From an uncultured Ignavibacteria bacterium (GTDB lineage Bacteria; Bacteroidota; Ignavibacteria; SZUA-365): a stretch of DNA of 64,000 nt. The translations under genes were made by a program, and so were the position numbers. Below are positions 34,501-43,636 of the stretch, piece by piece. Numbering within the stretch: position 1 is the first letter of the stretch; each line of letters opens with the position of its first letter. The notes under the pieces were generated by a model, which saw nothing but the letters and a program-made list of their open reading frames with translations, was not told the origin of the DNA and ran no database searches. The stretch is taken from contig CAJXVM010000008.1 of the NCBI GenBank assembly GCA_913061095.1, positions 124,001-188,000 on the forward strand, read 5' to 3'.

Positions 34501-37278
34501 AGTGGTGACCGCGGCACTGACGCTCAGCGGATTGGCCGGCTGCGTCAGGGTCACACTCGCAGAAGCCGCACAGCCGTTGGCATCTGTAACCGTAAACGTG
34601 TGCGTGCCGGCCGCCATCGAAAATGTTCCCGTGCCGGTGTACGGGGGCGTGCCGCCGGTCGCGGTGACATCCACCGTGCCGGTGCCGCCGTAGCAGTCGA
34701 TCTGGGAGGTCACGGCAGCGTTGACGGTGACCGCACTCGCGGGCTGCGTCAGTGTCGCACTCGCCGTGGCCGTGCAGTTGTTGGCATCGGTGACCGTGAA
34801 GGTGTATGTTCCGGCGGATTTGTTGAACGTGCCGGTCCCCGTATACGGCGGCGTGCCGCCGGAAGCGGAGACCTGCACCGTGCCGGTGCCTCCATAGCAA
34901 TCGATCTGAGATGTCACGGCAGCCGTGGCCGCCAGCGCCTGCGACGGCTGTGTGATCGTCAGCGTCGTCGATTCCGTACAGTTGTTCGCATCGGTGACAG
35001 TGAACGTATGCGTGCCGGCTGCCACTGAGAATGTGCCCGTACCGCTGTACGGCGGTGTGCCGCCTGTCGCGGTGACGTCCACTGTCGCGGTACCGCCGTA
35101 GCAGTCGATCGCTGAGGTGACCGCCGCACTGATGCTCAGGGCGGATGCAGGCTGCGACAGCGTCACGGTCGTGGATGCCGCACAGCCGTTGGCATCGGTC
35201 ACGGTAATCGTATGCGTGCCGCCGGACAGCTGCTGCGTTCCGGTGCCCGTGTACGGCGGCGTCCCGCCGGAAGCCGTGACGGTCACCGTACCGGTGCCGC
35301 CATAACAGTCGATCTGGGATGTGACCGCGGCGCTGACGGTGACCGCGCTTGCGGGCTGTGTCAGTGTCGCACTCGCCGTGGCCGTGCAGTTGTTCGCGTC
35401 GGTAACAGTGAAGGTGTACGTCCCGGCGGCTTTGATGAATGTTCCGGTACCGGAATACGGCGGTGTTCCTCCTGTCGCCGTCACCTCTACCGTGCCGTTG
35501 CCGCCGTAGCAATCGATCGCGGATGTCACGGCAGCGGAAGCCGACAGCGACTGCGATGGTTGCGTGATGGTCAGCGTCGTCGATTCGGCACAGTTGTTCG
35601 CATCGGTGACGGTGAACGTGTGCGTTCCGGCCGCCTTCGAGAACGTCCCGGTGCCGGTGTACGGCGGCGTGCCGCCGGAAGCCGCCACATCAACGGTCGC
35701 GCTGCCGCCGTAGCAGTCAATCGTGGAAGTGATCGCCGCACTGATGCTCAGGGCGGATGCAGGCTGTGTCAGCGTCACGCTTGTCGTCGCCGCGCAGTTG
35801 TTTGCGTCGTACACAGTAAAGGTATGTGTCCCGGCGGACTTGGTGAACGTCCCGGTGCCGGTGTATGGCGGAGTGCCCCCGGTCGCCGTCACCTCGACGG
35901 TGCCGGTGCCTCCGTAGCAATCGATTTCGGATGTGACGAAGGCATTGGCGACACAGGCGGAGGCAGGTTCCGCCAGCGTGATGCTCGCCGTGTTGGCACA
36001 GCCGTTTGCGTCCGTGACGGTAAAAGTGTGTGTCCCGGCCTTTTTATGGAACGTGCCGGTCCCGTTGTACGGCGCTGTACCGCCGGATGCTGTGACCGTG
36101 ACCGGTGCTGTTCCTCCGACACAGGCGATCTGGCCTTTTGCCGAGGCCATCACACCGAATCCGAGTACCTTCACTTGCATCGGACAGATGACTGTCTGCA
36201 GTCCATCACGCACGATCAGCGAAAGCGTGAACGATCCCGCATGCGGTCCTGCATCGACGAGAACAGACTCTCCGGTTGTCGATCCCAGAATCGTGGCACC
36301 GCTTGTATTGTCCGCCAGTGACCAGGAGTACGTGTAATTGCTGGCCGCGCCGCCGAAGGTGTACGTATGCTGTGTGCGCATACATACCAGGTCGGGACCC
36401 GAGGTGCCGCAGATGATGCTCGTCATCACCGCGGCGCTTTTGATCTGATTGTCCTGGCTCCCGAGCGGACTGCCGTCGAGTTTCTCCAAGGTGACATGAT
36501 ACGAACCGCCGCTGATGCTGCCGGCGCCGTATCCGCCACCATAGCCGATTCCGCCACCCGCACCGGTGACATCACTGCCCATCGCGAGATGGGTGGCGAA
36601 TTCGACAATGACATTTTTCGACTCCGACGTCCATGTCAGCGTATACAGCGCCATGGCGTCCCGTCCCGGTGTGTATCCGTCGAAACGCAGTTCGGCATCC
36701 GTGATCGGCTCCTCGCCGTAGATCTGAACCGTGCGGTCTCCGAAGCGTTTTTCGTACTGCTGCACGCTGCTTTCGATACTGTGCGTCAGCAGTGTGCTCA
36801 TCTTCGTCGGCGCGCGCACCGGGAGCGAGTACCCGTTGGTGCGCAGGTCTTTGGCCATGCTCTGCATGGACTTGGGCGGACCGATGTCATCGCCCCATGG
36901 ATTCATTTCAGACATGACACTCGGACCCACGATTGCGGTTGCCGCCTTCTCTGCCTGACTCCAGGAAGTCAGATAGTCATAGGCGTGTTTGCCGTTTTTC
37001 GTGGCCCTGTGACTGAACGTCAGTTTATGAACGTTCCCCTGCGTGGCGGGAACGTTCATCAGAACGATACGCTGGGGCACGGACATGCCTTCATAATAGA
37101 CAGCGTTATTCTGATGAAGAATTGATTGGACCCAATGTACTTCTCCCGTGCTGTAGGGACTGTCGTTATTCGCTGCCTGACGGAAATCAATCCGCATCGG
37201 CTGCGACAGAGCAGTCACCGAGCAGCATAACATGAGCAGAAGCAATATAGGCGCAGAAACCGTGGGCAAGCGTTTCAT
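31549..37278 (-). CDS. Giant SprB-repeat adhesin with T9SS sorting domain
   Basis: 1,909 residues from ATG 37278 (upstream GGAAAGGTG; signal peptide ending V-T-A-L-S-Q). Residues about 30-370 are a unique N-terminal domain with a Ser/Gly-rich turn near 36480-36560. About 375-1725 are twenty full SprB repeats plus one partial, each about 66-68 residues with G-G-T-P-P-Y-x-G-x-G-x-F and V-T-D-A-N-[NG]-C. About 1815-1909 are the T9SS domain (N-Y-P-N-P-F-N-P; ends L-M-L-L-L-K). SprB in Flavobacterium is the T9SS-exported gliding adhesin. This protein is much smaller and need not imply motility, but a surface adhesin role is likely. One Cys pair per repeat could give a disulphide ladder. Confidence 0.9.
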   Translation of the reverse strand: MKRLPTVSAPILLLLMLCCSVTALSQPMRIDFRQAANNDSPYSTGEVHWVQSILHQNNAVYYEGMSVPQRIVLMNVPATQGNVHKLTFSHRATKNGKHAYDYLTSWSQAEKAATAIVGPSVMSEMNPWGDDIGPPKSMQSMAKDLRTNGYSLPVRAPTKMSTLLTHSIESSVQQYEKRFGDRTVQIYGEEPITDAELRFDGYTPGRDAMALYTLTWTSESKNVIVEFATHLAMGSDVTGAGGGIGYGGGYGAGSISGGSYHVTLEKLDGSPLGSQDNQIKSAAVMTSIICGTSGPDLVCMRTQHTYTFGGAASNYTYSWSLADNTSGATILGSTTGESVLVDAGPHAGSFTLSLIVRDGLQTVICPMQVKVLGFGVMASAKGQIACVGGTAPVTVTASGGTAPYNGTGTFHKKAGTHTFTVTDANGCANTASITLAEPASACVANAFVTSEIDCYGGTGTVEVTATGGTPPYTGTGTFTKSAGTHTFTVYDANNCAATTSVTLTQPASALSISAAITSTIDCYGGSATVDVAASGGTPPYTGTGTFSKAAGTHTFTVTDANNCAESTTLTITQPSQSLSASAAVTSAIDCYGGNGTVEVTATGGTPPYSGTGTFIKAAGTYTFTVTDANNCTATASATLTQPASAVTVSAAVTSQIDCYGGTGTVTVTASGGTPPYTGTGTQQLSGGTHTITVTDANGCAASTTVTLSQPASALSISAAVTSAIDCYGGTATVDVTATGGTPPYSGTGTFSVAAGTHTFTVTDANNCTESTTLTITQPSQALAATAAVTSQIDCYGGTGTVQVSASGGTPPYTGTGTFNKSAGTYTFTVTDANNCTATASATLTQPASAVTVNAAVTSQIDCYGGTGTVDVTATGGTPPYTGTGTFSMAAGTHTFTVTDANGCAASASVTLTQPANPLSVSAAVTTAIDCYGGTATVTVSATGGTPPYAGTGTFTKSAGTYTFTVTDANGCMESTTLTITQPANALTASATVTSPIMCYGGTGTVTVTASGGTPPYSGTGTFTKSAGTYTFTVTDANNCTTTTTVTLTEPSSAVSISAAVSSQIDCYGGTGTVTVTATGGTPPYTGTGTFSKTAGTHTFTVTDANGCQASTSVTLTQPSQALTASASATPILCNGGSSTVTVTATGGTPPYTGVTTYTRGPGTYNFVVTDANNCTAIASVTITEPPKLVASANVPPIPCNGGTTTITVSAIGGTLPYTGTGTFQVGAGTYTYMVTDDNGCTDTVKVTVTEPPTLIVGITATPILCNGGSSTVTITASGGTPPYAGDGVFLKPAGSYTFTVTDANGCSESVSITITEPPLLTLTANATTLTCGRDTATVTVSASGGTSPYTGTGTFRRTLGTHSFTVEDANGCKDSVQVTVTGPPPIYAAANATPILCHGDLSTITVSGWGGTPPYSGVGIFYKGAGTYTFVVSDANNCTDTVEVTITEPPDLVASITAAPIACNGGTTTITVTASGGTPPYNGVGSFTRGPGTHTFVVTDGNGCKDSVSITLDDPPPLFVAAIATPILCHGDLSTVTVTATGGTPPYTGTGTFTALAGTHTYVVTDSRGCNASTTITITEPPELKANANAPSVSCGRDSAVIRITAIGGTTPYSGTGDFKRLAGTYTFIVTDANGCADTVQATIASPPPVYATAAATPVLCHGGFSDITVSAWGGTPPYSGVGTFTYKAGTYTFIVTDANNCTDTVTIHVPEPPPLNVVCNVSPCINGIRTVSATVSGGTPPYSYLWMPSQHMGPMFDIPCNYNGTITLQVRDANWDPNDPNNAACEAFCTLNIFSKGSAEQGGEPSVTGSEYALYENYPNPFNPTTTIQYFVPEASHVRLSIINTLGKTITTLVDTEVPAGMHSAVWNATANTHGSKVASGSYIYRIHATSRVSNREFVKERLMLLLK
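32105..36160 (-). repeat. About 20 SprB-coding tandem repeats of roughly 200 bp
   Basis: In-frame repeats inside the adhesin. The N-terminal half (repeats 2-11, high coordinates) is more uniform: all but repeat 10 have I-D-C-Y-G-G. The C-terminal half is more varied: C-N-G-G, C-H-G-D, C-G-R-D. The pattern suggests recent expansion or homogenisation of the N-terminal block only. Confidence 0.9.
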
Positions 37279-37702
37279 GGCGCACCTTTCCTTAATTGGT
37301 GAATCGCATGAATCCACATTCGGGCAGACGGGATTCGTCCTTTTTTAGGCTCACCACAAAGCTAGGTTGGCAACCTTTCAGGAGATTGAATATCACATGA
37401 CAATTCCCTTTCAATCGGCTTACAATTCTGAAAGGAAGTTCGGATGCTTCTATCCTCCCATAGATCATCCGAATTGGCGCATTCATGCTCCATCAGGAGG
37501 GATCCGGATTCTCATGCAGCAGTCGCGCTGCCGTGGCATGCCGCAGCCCAAAGGCATCCCGAGGCCGGCAGGATGCTCTCTTTATTGTGGGGAAACCCTC
37601 ACACCCCGCATTCTACCCGGGTAATATTCAATTTTACCCGGGTAATATTATATTTTACCCGGGTAAAAGCAGATTTTTACCCGGGTAATACTTTGGAGGA
37701 CA
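37279..37702. other. Upstream region of the SprB adhesin
   Basis: 424 bases with no gene. It holds an AGGTTG/CAACCT inverted repeat (37364-37376), a CCTTTCA/TGAAAGG inverted repeat (37407-37413 and 37429-37435) and the phased ACCCGGGT array listed next. These suggest a complex regulatory region for the adhesin. Confidence 0.6.
37614..37687. promoter_or_regulatory. Four helically phased ACCCGGGT palindromes
   Basis: Cores at 37615-37622, 37636-37643, 37657-37664 and 37679-37686, with spacing 21, 21 and 22 bases (two helical turns). Each core is flanked by TA, and copy 3 extends to the 16-base palindrome TTTTACCCGGGTAAAA. The linkers are pure A/T-rich except one. The array sits 15 bases beyond the stop of the BNR gene (37703) and about 335 bases upstream of the SprB adhesin start. 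It is most like an operator array for a dimeric repressor; it could also pair as RNA hairpins and help termination. Confidence 0.75.
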
Positions 37703-39844
37703 TCACTTCAGGAGCATCATTTTGCGCGTCAGCACATGTGGAGCGGCAGGAGACGGTGAGAGCGGAAGCGCCTCGATCCTGTAGAAATACACACCCGAGG
37801 GCAGTCCGCTGGCATCGAACTGCACGGAATGACTTCCTCCGGACAATCCGTTTTCGCTCCGATCCGGCGCGGCAAACAGCTCACGGCTGCTGATCCTTTT
37901 CACTTCCCTTCCCAGCGCATCGGTAATCACCAGTGAGACGACCATCGGTCGCGGAAGCGTGTAGGAGATCGTCGTCGTCGGGTTGAACGGATTCGGGTAG
38001 TTCTGATGCAGGACGACACGCAGAGGTGAGACGGCTGCCGGGATCCCTGTCGGTGACGGCGTGTACCGGTACACACCATTCCAGTCGACCACCGCGAACA
38101 GCGTCCCCGACCCGTCGATGACCATCTCATCGACATTGTCCCGCGGCAACCCTTCGGCGACGGTCTCCCATTCATCCGTCACTGCATTCAATTTCAGGAC
38201 GCCCCGCGCCGTCGTGGAGATATACAGACTCCCGTCCGCGGCGGGCGCCACACTCGTGACCACTGCCGCGGTCTCGTTTCCCAGCTGTGTCCAGGAATCC
38301 CCCATGTCCGTGCTCCTGTACACCTGGCCGAGCGATCCCGCCCACAGCGCCGCACCGTCGCGGGTGAGACAGGTCAGCCGCTCACGCCCGGCGCCGCCAC
38401 ACTCCTCCCAGGTGAGACCGTTGTCCGAGCTGCGATATGCTCCGTTGTCCCGGGTTCCGGCAAAGAAATGGGAGCCGGCATTCAGGAACCACAGGATGTT
38501 CTTCCCTTCCATGATCCCGCCGAGCGGCTGCCATTCGTCAGCTCCGGGCGGGAGATGGTAGCACGACTGATCGCGGAGAACGACGTACATATGCCCGTTC
38601 CCCGCGACGCCGAAACCGCGGAACTGCGGACGGTCCAGTCCCTCGGAATGCTCCACCCACGTGACGCCGTTGTCTTCGGAATGAAACACACCGACATACT
38701 CGCGCGCGCAATACAGGACGCCCTGATCGGAGACGGCGATGCGTCGACCGGATCCACGCACATCGTCGACGGCCTCCCAGTGCTCTCCGTGATCGCTGCT
38801 TTTCAGCCAGTGCAGATAGTAGGGGGTGATGTGCACCGCACCATCGGGAGCGAGGAGAAGATCATCCACTCGGAGATTCGCCAGCCCCTCGGCGGATGCT
38901 GTCCATGTCGCTCCGTCGTCGGTCGAGCGCGCGATACCGGTGGCTTCCAGACCGCAGAGCAGGGTTCCGTCGGGACCGGCGCACATCGTCAGCGCGCCAT
39001 CAGTGCGGGGGAGCGTGCCAAGGGGAATCCAGCTCTGCCCCAGATCCGTACTCCGCATCGTTTCCCCGGTATAGAAGGATGCGAGCATATCGCCGTTGTC
39101 GCACACGCAGAGGTGATTGATGCGGGGGCGGTCGAGTCCGCCGCTGCGGACCTCCCATGTCGTACCGTTGTCGGTAGAGCAGTATATATCGCTGAACCAG
39201 ACCGGAACGATCAGCGTCTGATCAACGCTGCAGAGGGCCACGATGCGTCCGCCGGAGAACACCGTATCGACCGGTGCCCAGGTATCCCCGCCGTCTTCGG
39301 AGCGGAGAAGCCCGGCATTGTTCGTCCCGGCATACAGCGCATCACCATTGACGAGCAGACTGAGCACCTGCGCATTATCAGCGTCGAGATCGAGCTGTTC
39401 CCAGCTGAGGCCGTCGTCGGTGCTGCGGAATGCGCCCTGCGCGCCTCCCGCGAAGATGGTTCCGTTTCCATCGGCAGCCAGCTGCTCGATGAATCCCACC
39501 GGTTCCATTTCCAGGGTTTCCCAGGTCATTCCCTGGTCCGTCGACCGTGCGACGCCTCCGGCAAATCCGGCGAGCAGGTCCCCGCTCGCGAGCCCGAGGA
39601 AATCATACACAGAGTACCCTGACAGCGCCCGGTAATGCCAGCTCCGGCCCGCATCGGTTGATCGGAATATTCCTCCATAGGTCCCGCCAGCGAGCACGGT
39701 GTTCGCGTCGAGAAACAGCAGGCACTTGACGGCTCCCCCGTAGACTCCGGGAACGGGCTCCCACCGCTCCTGTGACATCGCGGTCAGAGGCAGCAATGCC
39801 AGTATCGCTGCCGTGGCAAGGATTCGATGCATTCGAGCACTCAT
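37703..39844 (-). CDS. BNR-repeat propeller protein with T9SS sorting domain (BNR paralogue 2)
   Basis: 713 residues from ATG 39844, chosen for the GAGAGGTG site six bases upstream; a signal peptide follows (M-S-A-R-M-H-R-I-L-A-T-A-A-I-L). Blades with S-T-D-x-G-x-[ST]-W Asp-boxes fill residues about 25-610. The T9SS domain at about 620-713 has N-Y-P-N-P-F-N-P and ends R-K-M-M-L-L-K. It is about the same length and design as the proteins at 12463 and 43637. It lies downstream of the response regulator gene (234-base gap), so it may be that system's target or part of the same transcript. Function unknown beyond an exported propeller. Confidence 0.88.
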   Translation of the reverse strand: MSARMHRILATAAILALLPLTAMSQERWEPVPGVYGGAVKCLLFLDANTVLAGGTYGGIFRSTDAGRSWHYRALSGYSVYDFLGLASGDLLAGFAGGVARSTDQGMTWETLEMEPVGFIEQLAADGNGTIFAGGAQGAFRSTDDGLSWEQLDLDADNAQVLSLLVNGDALYAGTNNAGLLRSEDGGDTWAPVDTVFSGGRIVALCSVDQTLIVPVWFSDIYCSTDNGTTWEVRSGGLDRPRINHLCVCDNGDMLASFYTGETMRSTDLGQSWIPLGTLPRTDGALTMCAGPDGTLLCGLEATGIARSTDDGATWTASAEGLANLRVDDLLLAPDGAVHITPYYLHWLKSSDHGEHWEAVDDVRGSGRRIAVSDQGVLYCAREYVGVFHSEDNGVTWVEHSEGLDRPQFRGFGVAGNGHMYVVLRDQSCYHLPPGADEWQPLGGIMEGKNILWFLNAGSHFFAGTRDNGAYRSSDNGLTWEECGGAGRERLTCLTRDGAALWAGSLGQVYRSTDMGDSWTQLGNETAAVVTSVAPAADGSLYISTTARGVLKLNAVTDEWETVAEGLPRDNVDEMVIDGSGTLFAVVDWNGVYRYTPSPTGIPAAVSPLRVVLHQNYPNPFNPTTTISYTLPRPMVVSLVITDALGREVKRISSRELFAAPDRSENGLSGGSHSVQFDASGLPSGVYFYRIEALPLSPSPAAPHVLTRKMMLLK

Positions 39845-40078
39845 CGGTACACCTCTCGGATAGTCATACACATGCGTACATGCTCCGCAGTCAGCGACAG
39901 CTCGGCGCGGCGGAATATCGGACATACTTGGATGGATTACAACGAATAATACAGACTGAGCGCGTGAGATTCAAGTACTTTTACGGCGGAGCACATTCAG
40001 CTGAGGCCCCTCCTTAAATCTGAAGCGGAATCAGACGAGACGCCGAGTCATTCGGCCTGCCTTTTTCCGGCAAGTCCA

Positions 40079-40732
40079 TCAAATATGCGTGCGATGGGTG
40101 AGGGCAAAGCGGAGGAGGGCGTTGCTGCCGTTCAATCCGAGCTTATGGCAGATGTGCGAGCGATGATTGTCCACTGTTCGCTGGCTGATACCAAGAATCT
40201 CAGCGATTTCCGAAGAGGATTTCTCATCCGAGACAAGCTTCAGCACGCGCCGTTCGGAAGGGGAGAGGGTGAGAAGTCCCAGACGCATCTCAGTGGACGT
40301 GCTGCGAGGGGGCTGCGGTTTGAGAGCAAGATTGGAGAGATCGGAACTGACAAAATATTCTCCTCTGGCCACCGCCCTGATGGCCTTGATAATATCCATT
40401 GACGCACTGTCCTTCAGCACATATCCAAGGACACCGTAATCCATGGCCTCATTGAACATGGCCTCGTCATCGTACATCGTGAGGATGATGACTGCGGTTG
40501 GAAGTCGTTCGGAACTGATCCTCCGCGTGAGGTCCAATCCATTCATCCTGGGCATCTCGAGGTCAATAACCGCGATGTCGGGATGGAGATCCCGGATGGA
40601 CGCAAGCGCGGATTCCCCGTCACCCGCTTCTCCCACGACGGTATACCCCGCCTCTCTTTCGATAACCTGCCGCAGACCGGTACGAACCAGCGGGTGATCA
40701 TCTGCGATGACGATGTTCAGTGTCTCAGTCAT
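40079..40732 (-). CDS. NarL/FixJ-family response regulator
   Basis: 217 residues from ATG 40732 (GAGGAGC upstream). The receiver domain (about 5-120) has the acidic pair D11-D12, phospho-acceptor Asp57 in V-I-D-L-E-M-P, and the switch region V-L-K-D-S-A. The C-terminal LuxR/GerE helix-turn-helix (about 148-212) has L-S-P-S-E-R-R-V-L-K-L-V and S-Q-R-T-V-D-N-H-R-S-H-I-C-H-K-L-G. The start lies eight bases inside the end of the histidine kinase gene, so the two are translationally coupled and are partners. It should bind DNA when phosphorylated. Targets are unknown; the TAGGT palindromes at 9401 and 61531 are possible. Confidence 0.93.
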   Translation of the reverse strand: MTETLNIVIADDHPLVRTGLRQVIEREAGYTVVGEAGDGESALASIRDLHPDIAVIDLEMPRMNGLDLTRRISSERLPTAVIILTMYDDEAMFNEAMDYGVLGYVLKDSASMDIIKAIRAVARGEYFVSSDLSNLALKPQPPRSTSTEMRLGLLTLSPSERRVLKLVSDEKSSSEIAEILGISQRTVDNHRSHICHKLGLNGSNALLRFALTHRTHI

Positions 40733-43586
40733 GGTGCTCCTCATCCGCATCACTCAACACGTGATGCGTCCGTTCTTCTTTGAGGGGGATCATGATATGA
40801 ATCGTTGTTCCCTCCTCTCGTGCCGATGAGATGCGCATTTCCCCGTTCAGCAGGTCCACGCGCTGCTGCATGCCGAGCAAACCGAAGCCGTACTGCTCCA
40901 TACGCGCATCAAAACCATTCCCGTCATCCCGGATGACAATTTCCACGAGCGCATCGCCGTGGACAATGCGAATCGTCGCTTCATCGGCGTCCGCATGGCG
41001 GATGATGTTGTTCATTCCCTCCTGTACGATACGGTACACGTTGATTTCCAGCTGTTTCTCAAATGCGCCCTCCATGTCATCAATCTCCACGGTAAACTCA
41101 ATACTCGAACTCTCGCCGACACGACGAATCATATCGTTCAGTGCTCGCGCAAGACCGTAGCGTTCAAGCTGGAATGGTCGGAGATCACGCGCCAGACGGC
41201 GTACGTTATCCAGCATCATTCCGGTCGTCTTTACTGCCGCGGTAAGATTCCCGTTCATGGACTGGTCCTTCAACGCGACCAGGATGTTGTTTCTGATGAA
41301 TACGATATCCTGTCCGAGTTCATCATGGAGTTCCGATGCGATACGCGACCGCTCGTGTTCCTGCGACTGGATGAGCTGTTTCAGGAATTGCCGCTGAGCG
41401 CGATGTTCTTTTTCAATGCTCTCTGTCTCGATGACACGCGCCCTGATCTCCGCTGTCTCGGCACGCAGCGCAGCTTCACGTCGTTTGCCCTGCACTCTCT
41501 TCATACTCAGATAAGCGATGACTGCGAGCAGCACAATGCCCACGATAAGCGATATGATCAAGAGGTTGCGTCTGCCAAGCTCAGCGCGTGAAGCAGCTTC
41601 CCTCTGGCGGAGCAGAGCAGATTCCTTCCGCATGGAATCCTGCTTCATCTCTTTCATACGAATCACCGCGCCGCTCTGGAGCAGCTCGAGCGCTTGCAGT
41701 TCGTTGGACTGGGTCAGGATCTGCATTTCCTGCTCCTTTCTTTCCGCCTGCAGGTTGTGACGCAGGATTTCATCCGCCTGGTGCGCGAGGGTCAACTGCT
41801 GGATCGCTCTCTCCTGTTCCAGCATGTCAATCTGCTGCTCTTTCCTTTCGGCATCATATTTTTCCCTCAGTTCATTAATCTTCTTCGTATTTGCCTCATT
41901 GTACAGACTGTCTTCGAGCGTCTTGTAGTGGCGGTAATGCTCCAGCGCCGTCCGGTGGTTTCCCCCTTCTGCAGCGATATTACTGAGATGGAGTTCCAGT
42001 GCACTCATTTCTCTTACAGCGCCAAGTTCATGAAACATTGCGAGAGCCCTTCTCCCATGCTGTTCGGCCATATCAAGATCGCCAAGACTTTCAAAGTAGA
42101 TGGCTGATAGGACACCCTGAATACGGGCGGCAACTTCCTTTATACCAAGTGTCATATTCATCTCCCCGGCACGTGATAGCGTCTGAATTGCCTTCTCCGT
42201 TTCGCCAACCTGGTAATAACAAATCCCGAGGTTCAGGAGAATGGACGCAATGCCCGGACGGTCATTGAGCTCTTCACGGATGAGAAAAGCCCTCTCGAAG
42301 AAGGACAGTGCTTCTTTAATCTTTCCGAGTTGAATATAGCACGCTGCAATATTATTGTATGCCTTGCTCAGCCCGATTCTGTCGTGAATCGTCTCTCGAA
42401 GCGCTGCGGCCCGTGAGAACCACGTAATCGCCTCACTGCAGTTTCCCCAGTTCATGTACACGACGCCGATGTTGGTGACGACATCGGCGATACCCGAGGT
42501 GTCCCGGAGCTCCTCCTGCAATGCAAGTGCACGGTCACAATACCACAGGGCTGAATCATACACTCCTGTTGACAGATGGATCGTTCCAATGTTGTTCAGC
42601 ATGAAGGCCATACCGCTGCGATTGCCAATGTTCTCGCGTAACTCATAGCTCCTGCGATAATGAGACATTGCCTCCGCATATATTCCAATCTCTGCATACA
42701 GATTACCCACAGCGCCATACGTATATCCCGCTTTCTCCGGATTTCCGAGCTGCTCTGTTGTGTGAAGACATCGCTGAAAATAGACCTTTGCTGAATCATA
42801 TTCCTGCTGACGCAGGAATAATTCACCGAGATTATAGAAGCATGCACTCGCAGCATCGAGATTTCCGAATGCCTCTGAAATTTGAAGACCCTGCCGAAAA
42901 CACACGCGTGCTGAGTCGTACTCAGCCTGTCGTATGAATATCTCACCAAGACACAGGAGACATGCACCGATACCTTTCTCGTTGCCGCAGCGCCGCTGTT
43001 TCTGGAGAAACGACCGAAGCAGCTCATATGCACCTTCGATGTTATGCTGCTTCAGAAATACCGCTGACAGCCTCTGATGCATTTCAATGATTTTATTCGA
43101 ATCACCGATCTTTGTATAGATTGATAACGCACGTCGAAGACATGTCGCCGCAGCATCGTAGTGATAACGGGCCATCTGTACGCTGGCGAAGGCACACCAT
43201 GCTTCCGCGATTTCCGCCGGACAATTGGATTTCTCGAGTTCGCGCAGACTTTCCTCTGCCAGGTGCCCGGCCTGGTCGAAGTCTCCCGTTCTGAATGCGA
43301 ACGACGCCAGCTGCAGCAGGGCACACCCCGTGCCCTTAACATAGGATATATCCCGTGACAGCTTCAATGCCTGCCTGGCATATTCCTGCGCACGGTCAGG
43401 GTTGGATGAACTGAGTTCCCTGCTCAGTCGAAGTAAAAGCTGTACGCGCGCCGTATCGTTTTCTTGATTGAAAGAAAGTTCATTTTCAAGACTGTCAACA
43501 GTACTCTCCTGAGATTTTCCCGCTTCGGTCAGTCCAATGGTGAGACTGAGCGCAAATACAATACACATCACTGATTTCCGTATCAT
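40725..43586 (-). CDS. TPR-sensor histidine kinase (HisKA_3 type)
   Basis: 953 residues from ATG 43586 (AGGTGAAG upstream; signal-like helix M-I-R-K-S-V-M-C-I-V-F-A). About a dozen tetratricopeptide repeats fill residues about 35-560 (A-x-x-x-Y-x-x-A-L pattern with G-N/A-Y). A coiled-coil follows at about 570-670 and a transmembrane helix at about 674-694. The kinase core has His754 in S-E-L-H-D-E-L-G-Q, the HisKA_3/NarX-type dimerisation motif. The HATPase_c domain has N-N-I-I-R-H-A, D-D-G-N-G-F-D and G-F-G-L-L-G-M-Q-Q-R. The TPR part is probably outside the cytoplasm. It phosphorylates the coupled NarL-type regulator. It follows the BNR/SBBP genes by only 50 bases, suggesting cotranscription with secreted proteins. 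Confidence 0.92.
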   Translation of the reverse strand: MIRKSVMCIVFALSLTIGLTEAGKSQESTVDSLENELSFNQENDTARVQLLLRLSRELSSSNPDRAQEYARQALKLSRDISYVKGTGCALLQLASFAFRTGDFDQAGHLAEESLRELEKSNCPAEIAEAWCAFASVQMARYHYDAAATCLRRALSIYTKIGDSNKIIEMHQRLSAVFLKQHNIEGAYELLRSFLQKQRRCGNEKGIGACLLCLGEIFIRQAEYDSARVCFRQGLQISEAFGNLDAASACFYNLGELFLRQQEYDSAKVYFQRCLHTTEQLGNPEKAGYTYGAVGNLYAEIGIYAEAMSHYRRSYELRENIGNRSGMAFMLNNIGTIHLSTGVYDSALWYCDRALALQEELRDTSGIADVVTNIGVVYMNWGNCSEAITWFSRAAALRETIHDRIGLSKAYNNIAACYIQLGKIKEALSFFERAFLIREELNDRPGIASILLNLGICYYQVGETEKAIQTLSRAGEMNMTLGIKEVAARIQGVLSAIYFESLGDLDMAEQHGRRALAMFHELGAVREMSALELHLSNIAAEGGNHRTALEHYRHYKTLEDSLYNEANTKKINELREKYDAERKEQQIDMLEQERAIQQLTLAHQADEILRHNLQAERKEQEMQILTQSNELQALELLQSGAVIRMKEMKQDSMRKESALLRQREAASRAELGRRNLLIISLIVGIVLLAVIAYLSMKRVQGKRREAALRAETAEIRARVIETESIEKEHRAQRQFLKQLIQSQEHERSRIASELHDELGQDIVFIRNNILVALKDQSMNGNLTAAVKTTGMMLDNVRRLARDLRPFQLERYGLARALNDMIRRVGESSSIEFTVEIDDMEGAFEKQLEINVYRIVQEGMNNIIRHADADEATIRIVHGDALVEIVIRDDGNGFDARMEQYGFGLLGMQQRVDLLNGEMRISSAREEGTTIHIMIPLKEERTHHVLSDADEEHHD

Positions 43587-43636
43587 GGCTTCACCTATCA
43601 TGCAAATGCATCTGGGCTTCAATGCCGGGTTCTCGA

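Noticed and set aside
32152-36321. Long (+) open frames opposite the SprB array
   Set aside because: Same cause: periodic repeats keep the antisense frames open. The products mirror the repeats and lack start signals.
37614-37687. Simple intrinsic terminator for the BNR gene
   Set aside because: The palindromes have no loop and recur at helical-turn spacing, which fits an operator array better. A termination role is not excluded.
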